A DNA stretch of 64,000 bases, taken from contig OU744454.1 of NCBI GenBank assembly GCA_916610825.1, positions 14,387,836 through 14,451,835 of the forward strand. The letters run 5' to 3'. Under the pieces are notes generated by a model that saw only the letters and a program-made list of their open reading frames with translations, did no database searches and was not told the DNA's origin. Position 1 is the first letter of the stretch; each line of letters begins with the position of its first letter. This document shows positions 41,401-49,566 of the stretch, piece after piece. Origin of the DNA: Haliclystus octoradiatus. Its lineage: Eukaryota > Cnidaria > Staurozoa > Stauromedusae > Haliclystidae. The position numbers were made by a program, and so were the translations under genes.

Positions 41401-44400
41401 TTGTCAGGGCAACACGATTTCATGATGTTTTACAAATCGTTTTTACTGGTGATAAATACAAACTAGACATCACGTTTATTATTTAAAGTTAAGGATTTTA
41501 TATTCATGCTAAAAAAAATTCTGCTTTTTTAATGTAATATTGAAACAAACACAATTTTGAAAACACTCCTGCCCGAAGATCTCATTTCACAGTTATTCGC
41601 TTGATTGATTCTAATAAAACAGGAAGTTGAAAGGCGGTAACTTTTTCTAACAATATCACACTAGTAACTTTTTTCAAGGTGTTGAATTTCAATACAATAA
41701 AAATTAGGCGAAAGTTTTTTTTTTTTTTTTTTTCAAAACAGTAATCGCATATTCGACAATGCATTATTCGATTCTAATTGAATATTAATCAAAATCTCTT
41801 GTTCTATTTGTTACCATGCAAGTAGACAATAAAAACACAAACAAAACCTTTTCCACGACTGCAAAAAATGTCTTGAAAACATCAAATTCAACTTAACTAT
41901 CTTTACATAGATTTTGAAAGATTTTGAATACATAGATATAACAGTTTGTTCGCTCAGTTTGCTTCGACATTAGTTTACAGAATTCATGTTATTCAACGCG
42001 CTTTATGCTTCATCACGTCTCTTCGATCAATTAATTGTCATAGCAACAGAGTCTGGAATAGAACTAATGGCGCGTAACTTGAGATCTTCTTTGTTATGGT
42101 AATTAGGGGGAGTTCCGTAGACCATTCAAGCATGCAAAAGACGTCGCTTTGAATGATTTGTTGCGTGTTTGTTTCGTATTTTATATCGGCGAAAAGAGCA
42201 TTTGATTTTGAAGAAAAATTTATCCAAGAAAGGTTGCTTTATATTTGGAAACAAGCAAATTTAAAATTAATTTAAATAATCGAATTGCATCCCTAATAAA
42301 AATAAATTTTTGTTTTCTTTAATAAAGCTTCACATTGATAAATTCGAAAAAAGGAAAAGAAAGTAGGCGTGCGATAGATCGCACGCATTGGAACGCGGAG
42401 GCGTGTGCGGAGGTGCGGAGGTGTGCGCGTGCGATCGCACGCCTCGGAATACAAGCCATGATCGTGAGTGGGTTATCGGAATTTAGATACACAAGTTCAC
42501 TAACAACAAACGAGAAATCCATATCGTAAACGAGGCTGCCGAAGTTGAATTTAGTGGGTCTAAATTTTGATGGCCCATGAACAAGAGTAATGTAATCATT
42601 TTAATAATCACGTCATGTAACCTTTGTCTGGAACATCAATCTCTCATCAATTTCACTACAACAATGATCTGTTTTCTAATTTAATGGGCCATTGATTTTT
42701 TATTAAATTCAATTGAATGAAATTGTTACGAATATCATTTAAAAATATAACGCAAAGAATTCAACATAACTGTTTTTCAAACATGTTTTTAATATTAGAA
42801 ATATATAGTAAAAGTTACAACTGAATATAGCAAATCCCAAGCTGTTATTTTTTTTAATTTCTCAATTGAATTTTCAGTTACAGAGTATAAATTTAAATTT
42901 ATTTTATGAAAGAATATTCAATCTGTTGCAGCTAGTCACCATTTCAAAAACATGTGTTCTAGTTGTTTGGTTAAAACCCGTGCAGGTATAGGTCTATAGG
43001 ATATCCGCACACGTGCGGGTATAGACCTATACCTGCACGCTTTCAGTGGTTGCTATGAGATTTTGTGGGTTGTCCTAACATAACTGCTAAACATGTTGTA
43101 CAAATCCACCAATCATGACACAAGTTTTTTTCAAGTGATTATGAATAATAATTAAATGTGTTATTCCAGTGGTGGGACATGTGTTTTAAAGTCAACATTA
43201 AACCACTAGCTCTTATAATACTGTATAGTGGAATCGGCTTAAGTGAGATTCGTATGAGTGAAATCCCCACTTGAATGCAACCTGGCTTTAAAACGATTTG
43301 GCTTTGATTGACTATTTTGTAGCTATGACTTTGTTAAACAATTCGGGATAAGTGCAATTTGGGATAACTGCAATGAAAATTGTTGACGATTTTGACTTCC
43401 ACTTATGCAGGTTACATTGTATTATAATACTATAATGGGCTTGTAATATTTCATATTGGTTTACATATGATTTCAAGCTCATCATTCATACAATACAGTT
43501 TATTTCAAACTTAGATCCCTTACCTTAGATTTAAATATGTTAACGAATGAAGATGCGAGACTTCTGTGATGCATTTAAGTAAGTTGTGACTACAATCAAG
43601 TTTTTCCAACATGAAAAAAGTTGGAATTTCATGAGGAAGATCAACGAAACGATTTTTCGAGATGTCTGTGAAAAAAAAATTTAAAACATACTAACTAAAT
43701 ATGTACTACATTACAAACATACTTTGGAAGGATTATTGCAGATTCTACTGGGTTAGCATTTATCTGTTATAAATTTTAAGGTTGTTTTAATTAATAGTAT
43801 TTTCATTGAAATAATTGTTTTTCTTTCCACAAGTAACCTAGTCATTTCACCAAGCGCGGTCACGTGATCCAAATATCAAGAACAGCTTGACGCAAGCCAA
43901 AAGCACCAAATTCGTTCAATACAAGCCCTTGCTATTTCTGATATCTTGTTATAGCATTCAAGACCTCATTTTGATCGGTTTTGGAAGGATTCTCATGAAT
44001 TCAGATTGCTTAATTTTTTACTATTGCACCACATAGTTTCACATAGTTTTGATAGTTTAAAATTATATTATTGCCCGATTTATATGCTTTATAAGTGTTA
44101 CAGTGTAACCCGCTTAAACGTTGTCAGTTGCATTTATCCGAATTTGCGTAGCAAACATTTGACCAGAAAATAGTTTATAGGTTTTCCGATTCAGGTTGCA
44201 GAAAACCGGGAATTTCACTTATCCGAATTGCACTTCAGCGGGTAACACTGTATACCGCAATTACCAAAGTCTTACACTTTCTATTTTATAGAACCCTGTT
44301 GGTATTGCGATTACTACATAGAAAGTCTTCTAAAAACTGATTGAGCTCCAAGAGCTTTTATATTTATATAAAGGTTAGGACACATGACACGTTAAAAATG

Positions 44401-45968
44401 GATATCAAAAAGTGGATATCCCATTGATCAATCATAATTATCACCACATGTGACAGTAAAAATAAAACAACATTGATGGATGTTCCATTTCAAATTATTG
44501 CACGGAGATTAGTAATAATCGTCAACCGTTTAATCAGATTTTCCAATTATTTCCCAACCAAACAAATCATTACAAAATCAACAAAAGAATTGTTGTCTGA
44601 GTCATCACAAAATATATTTAGTGAGGGCTGCTGTGGTAAGCTAATGTGAACTTTAATTCTTCAAGGCCAGGATGTCACAAACTTTTTTTGCCTTCCAGGT
44701 AAGAAAAGGGGAAAATAGATGATAAAATAGGAAGCCTTGGCATAAATTTCAATTCAATTTTGTGTTGACTATTAGGAAGAAGTTCTTGTGGGTCTGAAGT
44801 AAAGATTTTAACTATACGAGGGAAATAGACTCTCATGAATGCATTATTTAGTTTAGTACAAAAACTTATCAGAAATTTAAAAAATCTCCAGTGCCACGAT
44901 GCAGTCATGTTGATGCACATAACAGTGTGAGAGTGTAATGCCTGGTTTCCATTCAGAATTGGTATGTCCTGCCCGCAGTCACCACTCTTCTCCAGAAGAT
45001 GAAACATTTTGATTTTCGGGAGCGGACCGGCGGTGAATCCATTTGATTTGTTTCCTTTGCGTTTAATTTTTATTGGTCGTGGACGCTGTCCTCGGTCCCC
45101 TCCGCCGATCCTTTATTTAAAATATAGATTTTGTGTGGGGAATTGTGCGGGACTTTACTGTATTTTAAAAGAGTTCAGTTCTAGCAGATGCCTCCCGATT
45201 CTAAATACAAACCAGGCTTGATCTATTAAGTATTTGATTTAATACTGCATGATAAAAATTAAGTACAACAAGAGAAAGGTATCTTATGCTATGAAGTAAC
45301 ATCAAATACATTATAGACAAATACAAGGTCAAGCATGACTGTCCTTATCCTTAGACAAAAAGTACATTTCAGAGATAATCCGGAATTTTATTGTTTGTGT
45401 CAGATCAAAATGTGATGAATTATCAACGTGATACATTGAAAATGATTGCAGGAAGCAAGAATGTAAATAATGACAAAATAGCTGATCATAAACGGACTCA
45501 CATATCCTAAATATATTACAAAGTTTGTTATGTATCCACAAGACGACAATTATAAAACACAAACATTGCATTATTCGTAATGAGCTCTTATCAAACATTA
45601 TGCAGTTACCCTGAATTGGAATTAGTTTATATTGAAGAATCTTGTTTAAGTAAATCGATCGTTATCTAGGTCTACTTGAAATGCTGTGACTATATTTACG
45701 AAAGGAGCAATGCAAGCGCAGAGGGGCTAGTTTAGTCTGAAATTTGAACATACTATCATCTATGAGAGAGCAAGCAAACAATATCATGATATGTATTAAA
45801 GGCAGTACAAAATTGATCTTAGCTGTTAAACTTACCTACTCTCATTACATCTGTGAGGTCACAGTTATCAATGCAAGCAGGGAACTCTCTTAGACTTCTG
45901 CCGTGCAAAGACAGAGTTCCTGCTTCTTCGGCTTCCTCGAAACATTTTTCAATGCTACGACTTCCCAT
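18317..45968 (-). CDS. LRCH: LRCH protein: leucine-rich repeats + calponin-homology domain (17 exons found)
   Basis: Scaffold protein of the LRCH1-4 family, which are cytoplasmic or membrane-associated regulators of cytoskeletal signalling. Coding exons in order: 45836-45968 (ATG at 45966-45968), 43524-43665, 41044-41170, 39791-39896, 38693-38832, 37661-37726, 36494-36564, 35114-35222, 34705-34845, 29413-29603, 27307-27438, 23618-23713, 22997-23053, 20080-20137, 19764-19858, 19009-19224, 18317-18424 (TAA at 18317-18319). All junctions are AG/GT and keep frame except 27307/23713, where phase 2 meets phase 0, so one exon of length 1 mod 3 is missing from this model. Residues ~45-232 form eight or nine LRRs (e.g. 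NLRRNHLSSLPD). Then comes the family motif VCLKGRLHIFKFL, a Ser/Thr-rich low-complexity linker (~240-500), and a C-terminal CH domain (~550-655, with DGVVLCHLVNH and VPKLTMPKC). The model totals at least 661 aa, close to the usual length of the family. Confidence 0.93.
18482..18574 (-). ncRNA. Pre-miRNA-like hairpin in the last LRCH intron
   Basis: On the LRCH strand, AAGCCAATGAT, TTAGC, then TGCAGACTAAACGTGT form a stem with the complementary 3' arm (ACACGTTTTAGTCTGC and ATCATTGGCTT). The loop is about 18-19 nt and the total about 93 nt. Stem length, small bulges and intronic position fit a microRNA precursor, but a tiny foldback transposon would look the same. Confidence 0.3.
21055..21180. 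repeat. TCAATCAATG-type minisatellite, left part
   Basis: Tandem units of about 10-21 bp built from GTCAATCAAT and GTCAATCGATT. The array continues at 22944-22980 after a 1.76-kb insertion. The 101-aa frame here is only the repeat read as protein. Confidence 0.8.
21182..22942. mobile_element. Non-autonomous TA-flanked DNA transposon, ~1761 bp
   Basis: The left end GGCAGGTCCACTAAAAATTT is mirrored by AAATTTTAGTGGACCTGCC on the right, with TA on each side as expected for Tc1/mariner-type insertion. It splits a minisatellite into two parts. No transposase frame is visible (longest frame 82 aa), so it is non-autonomous or decayed. It contains two TATGACGTCA sites (about 21360 and 22751). Located in an LRCH intron. 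Confidence 0.75.
22944..22980. repeat. Minisatellite, right part
   Basis: ATTGTCAATTAATGTCAATC continues the array at 21055-21180 across the inserted transposon. Confidence 0.65.
23395..23478 (+). mobile_element. LINE 3'-tail fragment with (ATT)n
   Basis: TTGTAAAGCGCC, a spacer, GGCGCTATATAAATTC and an (ATT)n run. This is the same hairpin tail as the LINE at 4195-4270, but here it is a bare 3' end. LRCH intron, antisense to the gene. Confidence 0.6.
23771..23998. repeat. Tandem duplication in LRCH intron
   Basis: Unit 1 (23771-23860) and unit 2 (23861-23990) share AACAAAAGTAGGGAATT-type starts, ACAGAGAC and CCTGTGTACAGTGACCATAC. Unit 2 carries about 40 bp extra. A third unit begins at 23991. 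Confidence 0.65.
24612..26205. repeat. Dispersed repeat, copy 2 (with nested SINE)
   Basis: Same repeat as 9285-10395, interrupted by a SINE at 25205-25569. The shared block resumes exactly at GTCTTGTCTAAGCCCC. The tRNA-like A-box TGGTCTAGTGGTGGAGCG (minus strand, about 24800) is present, but the B-box region is lost. Several CGTAACCGTGATT-like words follow near 25910-26190. It lies in the LRCH intron where the model lacks an exon. Confidence 0.7.
25205..25569 (-). mobile_element. tRNA-derived SINE, copy 2, full length with TSD
   Basis: The minus strand begins GGGTGGATTAGCTCAGATGG (A-box) and has a perfect B-box GGTTCGAATCC about 50 nt later, then the shared body ending in CCGTCTACATTACATT. 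It is flanked by an 11-bp target-site duplication, GTCTTGTCTAA, at 25194-25204 and 25570-25580. Length 365 bp. Confidence 0.88.
28115..28178 (+). mobile_element. LINE 3'-tail fragment
   Basis: TTGTAAAGCGCTTAGAAC, then GGCGCTATAAAAATG and a short ATT run. Same tail hairpin as 4195, 23395 and 38380. Confidence 0.55.
28770..28960 (-). mobile_element. Retroposon 3' end with (ATCT)n tail
   Basis: The minus strand reads GATTGAAATAAACTTTTATC followed by ATCT repeats (about 28778-28796), a common 3' terminus of LINE-type elements that includes an AATAAA-like signal. No coding part is visible. LRCH intron. Confidence 0.4.
30100..30176 (-). repeat. tRNA-like sequence (SINE head or tRNA pseudogene)
   Basis: The minus strand reads GCACTGGTAGCTCAGTGGCA (A-box) and has a B-box GGGTTCGATTCC. 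The ends GCACTGG and TCGGTGC pair as an acceptor stem. The anticodon arm is irregular, so a functional tRNA is unlikely. Confidence 0.5.
30718..30785 (-). repeat. tRNA-like sequence
   Basis: The minus strand has TAGTGTAAACTCAAAGG (A-box-like) and GGGTTCAATCCC (B-box). The body is degenerate and it is probably a SINE head. LRCH intron. Confidence 0.4.
32202..32705 (-). CDS. Hypothetical 167-aa membrane protein nested in an LRCH intron
   Basis: An uninterrupted minus-strand frame inside the LRCH intron between exons 34705-34845 and 29413-29603. It has hydrophobic segments near the N-terminus (~1-17), at ~95-125 and at ~147-163, suggesting two or three membrane spans. Local base composition is less AT-rich than the intron around it and the length is well above most random frames here. 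No family is recognised, and there is an overlapping antisense frame of 113 aa. It may be a nested intronless gene, a retrocopy or a chance frame. Confidence 0.28.
   Translation of the reverse strand: MVQIIFGLSASLYIVNFPHSSSSLSSTFCIAYRQRNQNGFIRSINNGTTATMNGIRWQQNGFEIDFSFRLCFQITFVKLLGDLYKLIARDDRHQFLLIVAVCLAILAWKTTLKTSLHIIMLWSLSNASYEIIQWHNGATQQWQPSWFYTSISLSVLFVYILFNNYQI
32799..33164 (+). mobile_element. tRNA-derived SINE, copy 3
   Basis: Starts GGGAGATTAGCTCAGATG, with B-box-like GTGATTCAAATCC, then the shared body (AGCTGAGATCAACAAAGAGC) and end CCGTCTACATTAC followed by a T run. Antisense to LRCH. Confidence 0.8.
33407..33774. repeat. Recent ~187-bp tandem duplication
   Basis: Two nearly identical units, 33407-33592 and 33594-33774, both starting TCATCGCAACAAGTTTGTTT. 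Only a few substitutions are seen (e.g. GATATTG/GATATCG, GCTTCCTTT/GTTTCCCTT). LRCH intron. Confidence 0.85.
36715..37283. mobile_element. Dispersed foldback repeat, copy 1
   Basis: Ends CCATAGACT and AGTCTATGG are inverted, with further inverted blocks ATGGCTGACGCAAAG and TTTGCGTCAGCCAT. The interior (ACAGAGGCTTGAAAACCGCG onward) matches 48205-48662. The frames on its minus strand are not a recognised gene. Confidence 0.6.
37870..37980 (+). mobile_element. LINE 3' end with (ATG)n tail
   Basis: CTGAATAAATGATGATGATG after CCTGTGAAAACAAGCC resembles the 3' end of the LINE at 52612-54410. Only about 100 bp is retained. Confidence 0.55.
38380..38500 (+). mobile_element. LINE 3'-tail fragment with TTATTG repeats
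   Basis: GTAATAGCGCAACTGG, then GTGGCGCTATATAAATACC and (TTATTG)n. Fourth example of the GCGCTATATAAAT tail, again antisense to LRCH. Confidence 0.55.
39515..39590 (+). repeat. tRNA-like sequence
   Basis: TTGGCGTAGCTCATTCTGAG with a B-box GGTTCGAGTCC about 45 nt later. It looks like a tRNA pseudogene or SINE head. LRCH intron. Confidence 0.45.
40661..40973 (-). mobile_element. tRNA-derived SINE, copy 4
   Basis: Same body as the other copies. On the minus strand the head reads GGAGGATTAGCTCAGATTGC, with B-box GTGGTTCAAATCC. The 3' part is truncated near CGTTCGTAGG. Confidence 0.75.
41302..42460. mobile_element. Non-autonomous hAT-like transposon, 1159 bp, 8-bp TSD
   Basis: The ends CATGGCTTGTATTCC and GGAATACAAGCCATG are perfect 15-bp inverted repeats, flanked by an identical 8-bp target duplication ATCGTGAG (41294-41301, 42461-42468). 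Just inside are CpG-rich GCGTGCGATCGCACGC-type words. No transposase frame. Inserted about 130 bp upstream (in transcription order) of LRCH exon 41044-41170. Confidence 0.88.
42979..43039. repeat. Perfect 20-bp palindrome arms around an inner palindrome
   Basis: CGTGCAGGTATAGGTCTATA (42979-42998) is exactly mirrored at 43020-43039. The 21-bp spacer itself contains CCGCACACGTGCGG, also palindromic. LRCH intron. Confidence 0.85.
43224..43423. mobile_element. TA-flanked MITE, older copy
   Basis: The left end TAGTGGAATCGGCTTAAGTG and complemented right end CAATGTAACCTGCATAAGTG are related to each other and to the element at 44101. TA lies on both sides. Confidence 0.5.
44101..44250. mobile_element. 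Tc1/mariner-type MITE, 150 bp
   Basis: CAGTGTAACCCGCTTAAACG and, at the other end, AGCGGGTAACACTG, with TA duplicated at 44099-44100 and 44251-44252. CAGTG termini with TA TSD are typical of Tc1/mariner MITEs. LRCH intron. Confidence 0.7.
44940..45222. mobile_element. Inverted-repeat MITE, ~283 bp
   Basis: GCCTGGTTTCCATTCAGAAT at the left and, as complement of the right end, GCCTGGTTTGTATTTAGAAT. The interior is more GC-rich than its surroundings. TSD not resolved. LRCH intron 1. Confidence 0.5.
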
Positions 45969-46373
45969 TTTTTTAAACAATTACAAAAATAGTATAACTA
46001 ATATATAACCATTTAAAGCACTATCATGTTCCATATAGTATAATGTTGTAAAAATGGTGATTAATGTTAAATTAAGCCCAAGATGTGCACGATATAGTCA
46101 AAAAGCCAACCATAGCTCGTTGTTTTGATACGCTTTCCTTTCTCTGCCGCCTTCAAAAAAAATGAACAGTAGTACGCATGCGTCATGGAGCGCTCCCTCG
46201 AAGCCTCGGTATCGTGGTATTGCTAAATATGTCATTGAAGTCAACATTTCAATTTTGTGTAGCTTTTGTGTGCTATACATCCATTTTGTACTTATTAAAA
46301 TATAAGAAGAATATTTTGCTTACATAATATTAATAAACACGGTGTCATACGGAAATTCAAACACAATAAGCAA

Positions 46374-46496
46374 TGAGACCTAGTGAAGAGATGCTTTATC
46401 AGCTTCCGACACAAACAGATCCTATCCGGAGATTACAACAACAATATCTTGATTGTCTAAAACCGAGCGGTAAATTACCGGAGTGGATTCGATAGA
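46374..46496 (+). CDS. Possible short ORF (40 aa) divergent from LRCH
   Basis: Starts about 400 bp from the LRCH ATG on the opposite strand, so the two could share a bidirectional promoter. The frame reads MRPSEEMLYQLPTQTD and ends with KLPEWIR then TAG. A good splice donor (GGGTAAGTGG) follows at about 46498, so this may be the first exon of a longer transcript. No family is recognised. Confidence 0.2.
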
Positions 46497-46498
46497 CG

Positions 46499-48000
46499 GG
46501 TAAGTGGATTGAGTTGAGTTTCTCAAAGGGCTCAGAGCACCCAAAGAAATTTGATGCCAATTTTTATTTGCTAGATATAATTATTGGACGGTGTCCATTG
46601 GCACCGAAACAACATTTGTTTGGCAGGCTGAGTTTTTATTTGGGCCAAGCATTGCGTTGTATTGTTAAAATGTCACGTTTGATCAATTAACAAAAGAAAT
46701 TTCAAGAACAGGGTCAGTTCAGAAATTTGCCTCCAACATTTTTTCTTGAAAATTGATACGTTTCAAGTTTTTATCGATACACATTAGTGAAAATTCTGGA
46801 ATAGATACCCGGAAGATTTTCGTTTACCATGAAAAGGTACCCTCAATAGTTTGCACGTCGACCCGTATACCAATCATTTGAAGTTAAACCCCCGGGCACA
46901 GAACGCGCCTCGTTATTCAAATTAACCAAGACAGATGAATTGTTACCGTTAGTATCTCCCTCGTATAGATGAATTAGTTTGTTGCTCAATACAAAAGATA
47001 AACGGATTAATTATTTCTAATTATCAATAAAGTGTCTTTCAACACTATTAATCTATGATGATTATATTAAATAATTATACTGGAATGTTATGGTAACTGA
47101 AATTGTAATATGGAGTTCCACATGCAGGAAACTTTAATAATAACATCTTTAATCTACGTAATTACACAATAAAGCCCTGGGCAAACCAAAGAGGTGTAAG
47201 ATAAGTTTATTCGTTTCTTCGTCGTGTGAGTAACATCTCCAGAAAAACACTGATCAAAATTACTTGTGCTTCAAAAAGCTAAACTCTTTCCCGTAGAGAA
47301 ATGAATTCATGTCACATGCCAATGGTACCGTGTCTCAATTTTTATAAAATTAAACCATATGATCAGATAAACCATTACCATGTTGCTTAGGATAGCATAA
47401 AAGTAAACAAAATTCGGAAAACTCCATTGACTTGTGCATTAAATTCGAAGATTTTATCCTCCAACAAAATGGCCGCCGTTGAGACATCTGCCTCCAAAGA
47501 GAAGTCACGTGGTTAGCGCTCTAGTATACTTACACCTCTATGGCGCAAACGACTGCAACTTCTACGCAACAAATCTGTTTTTGTCTGACGAGTGTCTTTC
47601 GTGTTCTGAAGCAGTCTTTTCAGAAGCGGCTAAACGGTTCCGACTTTCTCAAGGCTTTTCTAGAAGAACTTAAGTCTCTAATTCAACTCTAATTTGACTT
47701 AGCTTAAAAGGAAGCCATGGAGAAGTCATCACATCGAAAGAGTTCGATACATTAAGATTAATTCGAAGATTAATTCATATTATTTATCAACCCACGGAGA
47801 ATAGTATTTTTCAATTTATCTTCGGTACGTGGTACAGCAAGGTACTTGCAGCTGCAGACGAGATGGAAATTAGATCGAAAAATGACTAATAACCTGGAGG
47901 TTTCATTTTTCATTTCAGTGTTGAGGTTTTTTACCAAATAATAACTATATACCACACGTTCTAAACAAATTACTCATTTAATGCTTGTGAAAGGTAAAGC
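46499..48000. other. Intergenic, no supported gene
   Basis: Contains AAAATGGCCGCC with a 15-codon frame (47469-47516) that could be a leader exon of an unseen plus-strand gene. Otherwise AT-rich spacer. Confidence 0.35.
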
Positions 48001-48058
48001 CTGGTTACCATATTGCCAATTTGCCTCCGACATTGCCTGCGACATTTACCTGGGTCAC

Positions 48059-48186
48059 AGCTGTATAGATATTTATCGATCATTTTTCTATTGTTTGGAC
48101 CGGATAAACTTTAAAATCACCCAGGCAAGACCAGTGATATCCGGTCCAAACAATAGAAAAAAGATTGATAGATGTCTATACCGCTA
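48059..48186. repeat. Long inverted repeat (foldback)
   Basis: The left arm (about 48059-48105, with TTTTTCTATTGTTTGGACCG) is mirrored by the right arm (about 48138-48185, with CGGTCCAAACAATAGAAAAA). Outer words ATTTACCTGGG and CCCAGGTAAAT extend the symmetry. Confidence 0.75.
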
Positions 48187-48204
48187 AATGTCCCAGGTAA
48201 ATTG

Positions 48205-48662
48205 GCTATAAACAGAGGCTTGAAAACCGCGAATTTTAAGCCATATTTTGAGCAATTTTGGTTTCTAAATGAAACAGGATTTTTATTTATAAAAGCGTTA
48301 TTTATGACATACATGAGTTAAAAATTCTATTTTTAATCGCATTTGAAGGTAAATAGTATTTTCTTTTTAATTTTTATATTTCCTTGTCTCTCAGTGTGAT
48401 TTTAAATTATTCATAAATGTTTGAAAATAATTGTGATCCTGTGAACAAATCTCACTTCGCTTTCAGGAAAATCCTATTGAAACTATCTTTCTATGACAAT
48501 CAGAACGTATTGTTTATTGTTCAGATTACAAAAGAGTTTATAGGAGAGATCAAATAATTTTGAAAAATGTCAATGAGGAGAGCGCTAAAATAAATCCATT
48601 GCGTCAGCCATCTTTGTTCCCAATGTTGCACATTTTCGTCAGCAGTCTATGTAAGTCTATGG
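48205..48662. mobile_element. Dispersed foldback repeat, copy 2
   Basis: Interior matches 36800-37283, from ACAGAGGCTTGAAAACCGCG to CAGTCTATGTAAGTCTATGG. Its left terminus is replaced by, or merged with, the foldback at 48059-48186. Confidence 0.6.
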
Positions 48663-48970
48663 ATAAAACCCTTTGGGTTGATTAAGTCGTCAGGCGATTT
48701 ATTCTAACTATCCTAGAAAGAACATTTTAGGTTGTAGTACAATAAACATAATTAAATAAACAATAGCATAACAAATAATCAATCAACTGTAAAACTTAGT
48801 AGCTCATATAGGATATGGATGGATGAATTTTTGTAGGATAGTTGAAATAAATCGCCTAATGATGGTTTAGGCTGCATTATTGTGTTCAGTAGACATCATA
48901 ACAAGATAATTCAATGATTGTAAGGTTAAATGTGTAGTCTTGTTATAATGAAGATAGATACAGTACTCAC

Positions 48971-49251
48971 CAGAGTCATCTATTTACAAGAGTTGGGACA
49001 CTTCTGCCATTTTTGTATCTTTTTGCCTGGACCCGAGCACGTTTTTAACAGTGCGCATGTGCAGGAGAATGTTGTGTGTTTTTCAGCCATATTGTATTGT
49101 ATTTTTTCGCGCGTTTCACTTGAAATGATTGAGAACCTGTTTTCAAAAGAATGAAGATGGCATCCAAAAATCACGTGACTGGCATCTGTCCAATTGGAGA
49201 CGATAGCGGCACATGAAAGCGTGTCCCAACTCTTGTAAATAGATGGCTCTG
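48971..49251. mobile_element. hAT-type MITE, 281 bp, 8-bp TSD
   Basis: Ends start with CAGAGTCATCTATTTACAAG and are mirrored (CTTGTAAATAGATGGCTCTG) over about 31 bp. The identical 8-bp duplication GTACTCAC flanks it (48963-48970, 49252-49259). CAGAG termini and 8-bp TSD are hAT hallmarks. No coding capacity. Confidence 0.88.
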
Positions 49252-49566
49252 GTACTCACTACATATACCAATTACTTTACTTTTATTGATACATGATAGA
49301 GAGGCTACTTACGAGGTATGACTAATATTTAATTTTAGTAGCGTATCCTCAATTTCATATATATTAAATTGAGGCTACGTTACTACATGATCATCTTCTG
49401 GTGTGAAACTTGATTTAGCGGAAATCTAGAATGTTTCATTGTTGAATCTCATTTTAACAACGTACTTTACATAAATGATTTGACCACATTCAAAAGTAAA
49501 TAAGATAGGTTGATAAGTTTTGTAATCGCACAATAATGTGTGAAACATTTAAATTGTATTATTTCG

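Noticed and set aside
42319..42529. Two overlapping frames rich in Ala/Arg/His
   Set aside because: They read the CpG-rich sub-terminal region of the hAT-like element; no transposase motif.
44675..45221. 110-aa and 70-aa frames
   Set aside because: Both run through a MITE with inverted ends (44940-45222); no domain recognised.
47469..47520. Plus-strand ATG in strong context with a 15-codon frame
   Set aside because: Too short and no following exon identified; ATGGCCGCC/ATGGCGGCC words also occur in repeats elsewhere in the window.
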